Positions 7,046 to 12,403 of a stretch of 12,403 nucleotides of DNA are shown here, one piece after another. The DNA is taken from assembly GCA_030616195.1 (NCBI GenBank), contig JAUWXW010000019.1, forward strand, positions 1 to 12,403. Direction: 5' to 3'. Each line of letters opens with the position of its first letter. The first letter of the stretch is position 1. A model generated the notes under the pieces. It was not told the DNA's origin and did not search any database. It saw only the letters and a program-made list of their open reading frames with translations. This stretch comes from Chloroflexota bacterium. GTDB lineage: Bacteria > Chloroflexota > Dehalococcoidia > RBG-13-53-26. The position numbers were made by a program, and so were the translations under genes.

Positions 7046-7098
7046 GTGGGTGTCAGGTCTCCATAGGCGACTCGCCGTGGCGAGGACCTGACACCCAC
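7046..7098 (+). repeat. Palindromic repeat family, copy 3 (complete inverted repeat)
   Basis: A perfect 14-bp inverted repeat, GTGGGTGTCAGGTC (7046-7059) and its complement (7085-7098), encloses a nested stem CTCGCC-GT-GGCGAG (7071-7084). It shares 32 bases with the copy at 5756, in the opposite orientation. It resembles a small non-autonomous element. Confidence 0.75.
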
Positions 7099-7121
7099 CG
7101 GAGGGTCGCGAGACACATAGG

Positions 7122-7136
7122 CAATGATAATCATTG
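7122..7136. promoter_or_regulatory. Fur-box-like palindrome
   Basis: CAATGAT-A-ATCATTG is a perfect 7-1-7 dyad. Its central 13 bases equal the core of the classical Fur box. It lies in a convergent gap, not next to an evident promoter, so a regulatory role is doubtful. Confidence 0.25.
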
Positions 7137-7138
7137 GG

Positions 7139-7153
7139 GTCGCCTAAGGCGAC
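7139..7153. repeat. Small palindrome GTCGCCTAAGGCGAC
   Basis: A GTCGCC/GGCGAC stem with a three-base loop, 31 bases past the end of the minus-strand gene at 7185. It shares the GTCGCCT core with the larger repeats nearby and might act as a terminator. Confidence 0.4.
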
Positions 7154-7184
7154 TGCCCGACGCATCAGGCAACTGCAAACGCGC

Positions 7185-7745
7185 TCAGTCCTCGATCTTG
7201 AACTCCCACTGGCAGGAGATTTCCTCCGGGCTCTTTCGAGGCGGCAGCTTCAGAGGTGTCACCTTTATCCTGGGATTAACCAGATACTTCTCCATAGCCT
7301 TCTTCTCCAGCACGTGACAGAACCAATCTATCATTTCCGGGGCCTGCCTCTCGTAGTACAATAACGAACGACATTGAGGTATGGTTATGATGACGTGATT
7401 CTCATTTATTATGTTGAACTGGGTTTTGTACAAATTGCCCATAGTGTTGTCCAGGGGCAACTGGAGAGCCTTCAGCGAATCAACGACCGTATTAAGCTGG
7501 ATATTGCCTATCTTGGCATACCTGGGATTTACCGTCGCACCTACTCTCTCCCAGGCTTCTAGTTGAATCTCGTTAGCTGCATCAATGCCGGACCTCTGCC
7601 TTGTTGCATCGTAAAAGGCTGTAGCCATGTGAATCCAGGCGAACTGCCATACCTCCATGATCTTGAGGAGGAACTCCTTGGACAAGTCGGCAAACGTCAA
7701 GTCGGGATTGAAGGGGCCGCTCAGATCATTTAGTTCTTGTGCCAT
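7185..7745 (-). CDS. Uncharacterised family protein (paralogue A; possibly DUF6125-like)
   Basis: 186 residues, soluble, no signal peptide. It shares with the other three domain copies in the window an N-terminal DLSGPFNPDL motif and a SKEFLLK helix. The core (NPRYAKIGNIQLNTVVDSLK, then LQLPLDNTMG) is shared with the two domains of the fusion gene at 8785-9948. The C-terminal half has an Asn-His pair (115-116), Cys125, Cys143 and a nearly invariant end PPRKSPEEISCQWEFKIED with Cys178. The three cysteines and the NH pair are kept in all four copies, which suggests a metal or redox site (inference). I recall similar proteins labelled DUF6125 or distant ATC-hydrolase-like, without known activity; this was not searched. 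It is the last gene of its row, 47 bases after paralogue B. An AAAGGAG site (7751-7757) precedes the ATG. Confidence 0.8.
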   Translation of the reverse strand: MAQELNDLSGPFNPDLTFADLSKEFLLKIMEVWQFAWIHMATAFYDATRQRSGIDAANEIQLEAWERVGATVNPRYAKIGNIQLNTVVDSLKALQLPLDNTMGNLYKTQFNIINENHVIITIPQCRSLLYYERQAPEMIDWFCHVLEKKAMEKYLVNPRIKVTPLKLPPRKSPEEISCQWEFKIED

Positions 7746-7792
7746 TTTTTCTCCTTTCTAACTGTGAATTGCTTCGGTCGCCCAGTTGCCCG

Positions 7793-8353
7793 TTATTCCT
7801 CGATCTTAAACTCCCACTGACAGGCAATCTCATCCTTGCTTTTCCGTGGAGGCAGCTTGAGGCAAGCGGTTTTCATCTTGGGATTGAAACAATAGGCAGT
7901 GTCTTCAAACGCCCACCTGTCCATTTCACAGGCGTTTGTCAAGGCTGCCATGTCTCCGTGCCTCTCAAAATATCCCAGGCCCCGGCAGTGGTTAACGGTG
8001 AGGATGCCATGATTATTGTTTTTCAGCTCGCACCGGAAGTCCGGCCATATTCCCCCCGCTCCTGGGTCAACCTGAAAATACTTGAAAAGGCTGGCGACGT
8101 CCTCTCCCCAGATATTCATTGCCTCCCTGCTCCGGCGCACCTCCAGCGGCACGGCCCTTCTCCAGATCTCCCAGTCCCACTCACTGGCAGTCTTTTCACC
8201 AAACTTCTCCCTGATGAAGTTGTACCACAGCCCATCTATTCCCAGGTACAGCTTGCCTCCAGCTTCCCAAAGGCGCAAAAGCGCCTCTTTGGAGAAATCC
8301 GCCAGTCTCAGATCCGGGTTGAACTCCCCGCTGTAGTCTTGTAGCTCTTCCAT
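7793..8353 (-). CDS. Uncharacterised family protein (paralogue B, divergent)
   Basis: 186 residues, the same length as paralogue A and alignable end to end without large gaps. It keeps the N-terminal SGEFNPDLRLADFSKE motif, the Asn-His pair (NNNH, 112-115), Cys123, Cys142 and the C-terminal PPRKSKDEIACQWEFKIEE with Cys178. However, its middle (about 71-104) lacks the PRYAKIG...LQLPLDNTMG core of the other copies and reads RRSREAMNIWGEDVASLFKY instead. It adds Cys155 and Cys164. It probably has a different substrate or partner role. It lies 47 bases upstream of paralogue A and is likely co-transcribed with it. The ATG has a strong AAAGGAGGT site (8358-8366). Confidence 0.8.
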   Translation of the reverse strand: MEELQDYSGEFNPDLRLADFSKEALLRLWEAGGKLYLGIDGLWYNFIREKFGEKTASEWDWEIWRRAVPLEVRRSREAMNIWGEDVASLFKYFQVDPGAGGIWPDFRCELKNNNHGILTVNHCRGLGYFERHGDMAALTNACEMDRWAFEDTAYCFNPKMKTACLKLPPRKSKDEIACQWEFKIEE

Positions 8354-8784
8354 ACGAACCTCCTTTAGCAGTTGAGGGTATATACCATCACCCTGAGGTC
8401 GCCTCAGGCGACCTCAGAATGACACCAAGCGAAGGGCTCAGAATGATAGACAGGATTATTACACCGCCTCCGGTTGACTGTCCCGGCCTTGACTCTTTCA
8501 TGTCGTCTGCTCCACGACACTCGACTGCGAATATGGTAGCACCGCCGGTAAGACTTACCGAAAAAGGTGACACACTCAACAATGTCTCATTGTGGCAATC
8601 AAGACTGGCTATCGGCTTTGCATGCAATAAACCAGCCAGCTAAACGAACCAGGGGCGTCCAGGCGATGAAGCTTCCCAATGCCCCGAGCTTGGACGTACC
8701 TCAATGTACCAGGCTCACCCGAGCCATGGCACATCTGTTTAAGCGCGTAGTTGCCGAGTTCATTGGCCAAGCCTACAAACCAGC
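8354..8784. other. 431-base gap between family genes, no gene seen
   Basis: It holds the perfect hairpin at 8393-8417, a pair of CTCAGAATGA repeats (8413-8422, 8437-8446), a small dyad CGGTAAG-A-CTTACCG (8546-8560) and an imperfect GAGC...GCTC stem (8686-8716). Open frames here look like translated repeat sequence. A promoter for paralogues B and A could lie here, but I found no clear one. Confidence 0.5.
8393..8417. repeat. Perfect 11-bp hairpin CTGAGGTCGCC-TCA-GGCGACCTCAG
   Basis: An 11-bp stem with a three-base loop, 40 bases upstream of paralogue B. It shares the GTCGCCTCAGG core with the repeats at 5756 and 12315. It is followed by two CTCAGAATGA copies 24 bases apart. Confidence 0.6.
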
Positions 8785-9948
8785 TCAGTCTTCGATCTTA
8801 AACTCCCATTGGCAAGCAATTTCCTCCGGGCTCTTCCGAGGAGGCAGTAGCAAAGGTGTTACCTTTATCCTGGGATTGACAAGATACTTTTCCATGACCG
8901 GCTTCTCCAGCACGTGACACATCGGTTGTATTCTTTCCGGTTCAGCTTTCTCAAGATAGTCCAGTGTGCGGCATTTGGTTACCGTCAACATGATGTGATT
9001 GGGGCTCTTGATTTCAAACTCACCGGGGAACAGCCCTATGGTGTTGTCCAGAGGCAATTGGAGGACCTTCAGGGAGTCAACCACCGTATTCAACTCGATC
9101 TTGGCAAGCTTGGCGTACCTTGGATTTACCTTCTCACCCACTCTCAGCCAGGTCGCCAGCTCACACTCGTTGGCTGCTTCAGAGCCAAATCTCGCCTTGA
9201 CTGCGTCGTAATAGCCTCCACTCATGATGAGCCAGGCGTACTGGTAGGCATGCATCATCCTGAGCAGAAAATCCTTGGAGAAGTTCTCATGGGTTAGATT
9301 AGGATAAAACAGACCACTCAAATCATCCAGCTCCGGAATATCAGTTGTCTCGTTTACTACCTCTTCTTTGTTTCGGACCCTGGTACCTTCCGGTACCTCA
9401 AGCTTGTACTCCCACTGGCAGGCGATATCATCCGGGCCTTGTCGAGGAGGCAGCTTTGTAGCCTTTAGCTGGACATCCAGATTCACTTTATATTTCTGGA
9501 TAATCTGGGGTTCATTTATCTGGCACATCGGGACTATTCTATCCGGGGCGTTCCTCTCACACCATTCCATCGAGGGACATCTCCTCACAGTGACTATGGC
9601 ATGGTTCTCGTTCCTGATATCATACTCGACAGGGTATATGGCCCCCATGGTGTTGTCCAGAGGCAACTGGAGTCCCTTCAGACAGTCAACCACGTTCTTC
9701 ATCGGGATATTGGCTATCCTGGCGTACCTGGTATTGCAGCGCTCCGCACATCCCAGCCACATCTCCAGATCGCACTCCCAGGCTGGTTGATGGCCAAATC
9801 TGGTGTAAACCTGATCGAACCAGGCTGCATCCATCTGAAGCCATGCCCACTGCCAACTATGGAGCAACTTGATGAGGAAATCCTTGGAGAAATCCTCAAA
9901 CCTTAGATGGGGATTAAACGGACCGCTTAGATCATTTACCTCAGGCAT
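8785..9948 (-). CDS. Tandem two-domain fusion of the uncharacterised family (paralogue C)
   Basis: 387 residues, twice the length of its neighbours. Domain 1 (about 1-185) and domain 2 (about 206-387) are joined by a charged linker (PEGTRVRNKEEVVNETTDIP). Each domain repeats the whole family pattern: an N-terminal DLSG-FxPxL motif, an RYA+-LQLPLDNT core, an Asn-His pair and three cysteines (Cys124, 142, 177 and Cys326, 344, 379). Each ends in CQWE(Y/F)K(L/I)E. Domain 2 is closest to paralogue A; domain 1 differs more and has extra cysteines (67, 71, 89, 130). The fusion suggests that the single-domain proteins work as dimers (inference). There is no signal peptide or membrane segment. The ATG has AAGGAGG (9955-9961) six bases upstream. 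It lies between the flavin reductase gene, 361 bases upstream, and paralogue B, 431 bases downstream. Confidence 0.82.
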   Translation of the reverse strand: MPEVNDLSGPFNPHLRFEDFSKDFLIKLLHSWQWAWLQMDAAWFDQVYTRFGHQPAWECDLEMWLGCAERCNTRYARIANIPMKNVVDCLKGLQLPLDNTMGAIYPVEYDIRNENHAIVTVRRCPSMEWCERNAPDRIVPMCQINEPQIIQKYKVNLDVQLKATKLPPRQGPDDIACQWEYKLEVPEGTRVRNKEEVVNETTDIPELDDLSGLFYPNLTHENFSKDFLLRMMHAYQYAWLIMSGGYYDAVKARFGSEAANECELATWLRVGEKVNPRYAKLAKIELNTVVDSLKVLQLPLDNTIGLFPGEFEIKSPNHIMLTVTKCRTLDYLEKAEPERIQPMCHVLEKPVMEKYLVNPRIKVTPLLLPPRKSPEEIACQWEFKIED

Positions 9949-10157
9949 CTTGGGCCTCCTTCCATTGTTCTGATACTATCTGGAACCTGATAGCGGTGGT
10001 TGTCGTCTCACGCCCTGGATTGGACTTCCGCTGGTAGAATGGGGAAAAGAGCAGCTTATGCCGGTTCTTCCTTGTCTTGCACCTCAAATGCATGTTCTTG
10101 TATGTCCATGTCGGTGCGCCGACAATAACGCCTCATCCTGGGCAGCGTTCAACTGTC

Positions 10158-10163
10158 ATTATA
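10158..10163 (-). promoter_or_regulatory. Possible -10 box for the fusion gene
   Basis: TATAAT on the minus strand, about 210 bases upstream of the fusion gene start. The best upstream hexamer (TTTCCC at 18-base spacing) is a poor -35, so support is weak. Confidence 0.2.
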
Positions 10164-10233
10164 CCGTCTGGAAGGCAAAAGGGAAACCGCTATAGCGCCT
10201 TGGCTTGGTGTGTAGCTGCTAATTCTGGGAATC

Positions 10234-10275
10234 GACCCCGGAAGGGGTCTCCCACACTAGCATGTCTGTGGGAGA
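10234..10275. terminator. Candidate terminator hairpins after the flavin reductase gene
   Basis: TCTCCCACA (10248-10256) pairs perfectly with TGTGGGAGA (10267-10275). Next to it, GACCCC (10234-10239) pairs with GGGGTC (10244-10249). The two stems overlap by two bases, so they are partly exclusive. They start 35 bases past the reductase stop; no T-run follows. Confidence 0.4.
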
Positions 10276-10309
10276 GCCTTCCCAGGCTCGATAAGACGCC
10301 GCCCCCTAA

Positions 10310-12292
10310 TTAGATTTGACGTCCCACATCATATCCGGCTGCAATAGCTGCCATAATCGTGCCTTGACCCTCGCCAGCAACGCCACTCGCATCTCCCACT
10401 GTGTGGGTTTCAATGCCTTTCTTCTCCGCTACCTCAGCCAGGAATATGTTTGGTCGCCTATCACTGGCCAACACAATCGTATCGATTTCCGGCAGTCTCT
10501 CTCTCCCACGCTGACTCACCATCCAAACATCATCGGTGGGCAAGATCTCAATCCTCTCGACGCTTTTGTACCTTTTTACGCCTTCGTCTATTATTCTGGC
10601 CACCAGATAATACCTGTCGTTAGAAGCCATTTTTTCAGCAAAGTGCGCCCCTTTTTCCACTACATAGACTATCTTGCCCCTTTCTGCCAAATAATCTGCC
10701 ACTTGCAGGCCGATTTGATCGCCGCCAACAACGAGAACATTACCCCCGGTCAACCTCTCTTCCTCGAGGAGCTCGTCCACCATTACCAGCTCCATGTCCT
10801 TCACGTTTTCCAGTCCCTGGATAAATCCCAGTGGCACTTCAGGCAAGCTGCCGGTGGCTATGACGAGCACGTCAGGGCTGATTTGATCCAGCAAAGCCTC
10901 ATCAACCGGCGCATTCAGACGAATCTGTACCCCCAGCTTGTTGAGCTGCCTTTCATACCAGGGGATGATATCTCCTATTTCCTCCCTCTTTGGCATTGCA
11001 GCCGCCAGTCTAAGTTGTCCCCCTATCCAGCCCTTACTTTCACATAAGGTGACGTTATGCCCGGCAAAAGCTGCCCGTCTGGCCGCTTCCAGCCCGGCGC
11101 ACCCTGCCCCGGCGACCAGGACCTTCTTCGCCGTGGCCCCTTTCTCACCTTCTATCTCCTTTATAAGGTACTCTCTGCCTAATCGTGCGTTCACAGCACA
11201 AGTTGCTTCTCCGTATTTGAGGATTCCCTCGATGCAGCCCAAGCACTCTGCCAGGCATGGTCGTATGTCTGCAATCTCTCCATTCCTCGCTTTGGCAACC
11301 ATCTCGGGATCGGCTACCTGAGCCCTGGCCATAGCCACCAGATCCGCCTTGCCGTCCCTTACCAGGGCATCAGCCATCACCGGGCTCTTTATTCTGCCTA
11401 CCGTCGCCACCGGGATGGAGACATGTTTCTTGACCTGCTCCGCAAAATGAGCGAAGGCCCCCTGATTTTCATACATGGGTGCTATGTTAACGTGCAGGGT
11501 ACCGTAGGCTGAACCCGCCTGTGAGACGCTTATGTAGGCAACGCCCTCCTTCTCAAGAATGGGGGCCAGCTTGCACAGGTCATCTATTCTCCATCCGCCT
11601 TCGCCTATGAAGTCATCGCCTGGCAGCCGAACGCCCACCGGGAAGCCATCTCCCGCCTTCTTCCTCACTTCCCTTACCACCTCAAGCAAGAACCTTATCC
11701 TGTTCTCGAAAGTGCCCCCGTATTCATCCGTCCTTCTGTTGTAATAGGGAGTCAGGAACTCGTTTATCAGATACGAATGCGCACCATGGATTTCGACGAA
11801 ATCGAACCCCACCCCCGCACAGCGCCCCGCCGCAACTCCGAAGGCCTCCACGTACTCCTTCAGTTCGTCCCTGGTCACCTCCCTTATGGGCATGCCTGAT
11901 TGAATCATTTCGGGAATCACCGAGGGACATACGGCAGGCTCGGGAAGATGGTTCAAACCCCCGTGGTTCAACTGCGCGCCAAACTTGACATCATACTCAT
12001 GTACTGCCTTCACCATCTCTTCCAGGCTGGGGTAGACCTTCTCATCCCACAAATGCATCGAATTCATTAGTTGGGGACCAGACACGCCTGAAGGATGAAC
12101 TGCGGCGGCTCCAGTTACTATCATGCCCGGCTCACTCCGCGCCCTCTCGACAATGAATTCAGTGTGCTGGGGCATAGTACATCCATCTTCATCTATCCCG
12201 AAACCTGGCTCCATAGCAGGCATCAAGACCCTGTTCTTGACTTCCATTTGGCCTATCTTGATGGGCTGGAAAAGGTGCTTTAGTTGTCCCAA
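10310..12292 (-). CDS. Old Yellow Enzyme-type NADH:flavin/Fe-S oxidoreductase, BaiCD/BaiH-like (2-enoate/2,4-dienoyl-CoA reductase family)
   Basis: 660 residues from the TTG at 12290-12292, close to BaiH/BaiCD length. The TTG is chosen because AAAGGAGG (12299-12306) lies six bases upstream and the family N-terminus (LFQPIKIG..VKNRVLMPAM) begins directly after it. The longer ATG frame would translate that ribosome site and the repeat at 12315. Residues 1-340 form the FMN-binding TIM barrel, with HGAHSYLINEFLTP (169-182), active-site-region YNRRTDEYGG (184-193) and ENR. A 4Fe-4S site follows (Cys346, 350, 353, 365). The C-terminal half has two nucleotide-binding folds: GAGCAG (395-400), ATGS (479-482) and GGDQIG (523-528), then VGDASG. 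The family reduces or oxidises C=C bonds conjugated to a carbonyl. BaiCD and BaiH act on 3-oxo-delta4 bile acids; this is the likely analogue here. It is cytoplasmic. Confidence 0.88.
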   Translation of the reverse strand: MGQLKHLFQPIKIGQMEVKNRVLMPAMEPGFGIDEDGCTMPQHTEFIVERARSEPGMIVTGAAAVHPSGVSGPQLMNSMHLWDEKVYPSLEEMVKAVHEYDVKFGAQLNHGGLNHLPEPAVCPSVIPEMIQSGMPIREVTRDELKEYVEAFGVAAGRCAGVGFDFVEIHGAHSYLINEFLTPYYNRRTDEYGGTFENRIRFLLEVVREVRKKAGDGFPVGVRLPGDDFIGEGGWRIDDLCKLAPILEKEGVAYISVSQAGSAYGTLHVNIAPMYENQGAFAHFAEQVKKHVSIPVATVGRIKSPVMADALVRDGKADLVAMARAQVADPEMVAKARNGEIADIRPCLAECLGCIEGILKYGEATCAVNARLGREYLIKEIEGEKGATAKKVLVAGAGCAGLEAARRAAFAGHNVTLCESKGWIGGQLRLAAAMPKREEIGDIIPWYERQLNKLGVQIRLNAPVDEALLDQISPDVLVIATGSLPEVPLGFIQGLENVKDMELVMVDELLEEERLTGGNVLVVGGDQIGLQVADYLAERGKIVYVVEKGAHFAEKMASNDRYYLVARIIDEGVKRYKSVERIEILPTDDVWMVSQRGRERLPEIDTIVLASDRRPNIFLAEVAEKKGIETHTVGDASGVAGEGQGTIMAAIAAGYDVGRQI

Positions 12293-12298
12293 GGTTCT

Positions 12299-12306
12299 CC
12301 TCCTTT
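12299..12306 (-). promoter_or_regulatory. Ribosome binding site deciding the TTG start of the flavin reductase
   Basis: AAAGGAGG on the minus strand with a six-base spacer to TTG 12290-12292. It rules out the 36-residue longer reading that starts at 12400. Confidence 0.8.
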
Positions 12307-12314
12307 GAAGCATT

Positions 12315-12390
12315 GTAGGGCCACGTCTCCACAGGTCTCCTGAGGCGACCCTGGCGGCCGACTCGCCGTGGCGAGCTTTAGCCTGGCCCC
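12315..12390 (+). repeat. Palindromic repeat family, copy 4
   Basis: It begins GTAGGG and carries GGTCTCCTGAGGCGAC (complement of a block in the 5756 copy) and ACTCGCCGTGGCGAGC (shared with 7046 and, nearly, 5448). It lies just upstream of the flavin reductase start, in its presumed leader. Confidence 0.65.
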
Positions 12391-12403
12391 AAGCAGCCAT
12401 GAG

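Larger units (their letters stand above)
6680..7184. other. Convergent gap filled with palindromes, no gene seen
   Basis: These 505 bases lie between the ends of the + strand SDR and the minus-strand uncharacterised-family gene. They hold at least six dyads: 6759-6778, 6910-6935, 6979-7004, 7046-7098, 7122-7136 and 7139-7153. I see no plausible coding sequence; the open frames here are translations of the repeats. Confidence 0.65.
9949..10309. other. 361-base gap with hairpins and a possible promoter
   Basis: Next to the flavin reductase stop it holds two hairpins (10234-10249 and 10248-10275). It also has a palindrome CGCTATAGCG (10188-10197) and a minus-strand TATAAT at 10158-10163. No gene is evident. 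Confidence 0.5.

Noticed and set aside
5756..7098. Composite insertion sequence around the + strand SDR
   Set aside because: Opposite-facing repeat copies flank the gene, but there is no transposase and no target-site duplication that I can see. It is kept only as a repeat-family finding.
6622..7134. 170-residue open frame on minus across the convergent gap
   Set aside because: It is a translation of palindromic repeats plus the antisense end of the + strand SDR; there is no domain and no ribosome site.
6910..7153. Possible CRISPR array from clustered palindromes
   Set aside because: The palindromes differ in sequence and spacing; there are no equal-length repeats with unique spacers and no cas genes.
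8546..8560. CGGTAAG-A-CTTACCG dyad as a defined operator
   Set aside because: It is a single short palindrome almost 190 bases from the nearest start, with no known regulator match.
8388..8917. Short open frames in the 8354-8784 gap
   Set aside because: They read through the hairpin and CTCAGAATGA repeats, lack ribosome sites and show no protein-like pattern.

Overview
The window looks like a piece of an anaerobic bacterial chromosome of moderate-to-high GC. The style of the genes (strong AGGAGG ribosome sites, frequent GTG/TTG starts, several paralogous oxidoreductases, palindromic repeats in the gaps) suggests a Dehalococcoidia-type Chloroflexota or a similar sediment or subsurface anaerobe. 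That assignment is inference; there is no rRNA or marker gene here. No tRNA, rRNA, CRISPR array or transposase gene is visible.

Layout. (1) Bases 2-442 (+) hold the 3' end of a small protein with one C-terminal membrane helix. It converges on the next block across two hairpins. (2) Bases 577-5311 (-) form a five-gene block, read right to left: a short-chain dehydrogenase (SDR), a KstD/fumarate-reductase-type FAD enzyme, two tandem NTF2-like dehydratases, and an HTH/4Fe-4S ferredoxin-like protein. (3) Bases 5312-5911 are a ~600-base divergent gap with repeats, followed by a second SDR on + (5912-6679). (4) Bases 6680-7184 are a convergent gap packed with palindromes, including a facing pair of REP-like elements. 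(5) Bases 7185-9948 (-) hold three genes of one uncharacterised family, one of them a tandem fusion, so four domain copies in all. (6) Bases 10310-12292 (-) hold an Old Yellow Enzyme-type NADH:flavin/Fe-S oxidoreductase of the BaiCD/BaiH type, started by TTG.

Functional reading. The two NTF2-like proteins closely resemble bile acid 7alpha-dehydratase BaiE and keep all five functional residues reported for it (Tyr30, Asp35, Tyr54, His83 and Arg146 in BaiE numbering). With the BaiCD/BaiH-like reductase, a ketosteroid-dehydrogenase-like flavoprotein (BaiJ/BaiP/KstD group) and two SDRs (BaiA/HSDH group), the window holds the oxidation, desaturation, dehydration and reduction enzymes of a bai-like pathway. 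No CoA ligase (BaiB), CoA transferase (BaiF) or transporter (BaiG) is visible. A plausible model is anaerobic oxidation and dehydroxylation of a steroid, bile-acid-like or other polycyclic hydroxy/oxo compound. The ferredoxin-like protein would carry electrons, and the four-domain uncharacterised family is an unexplained accessory. The substrate is not determined by the sequence.

The intergenic gaps carry a shared family of ~50-80-base palindromic repeats (5448, 5756, 7046, 12315) and GTAG-footed REP-like hairpins (6910, 6979).
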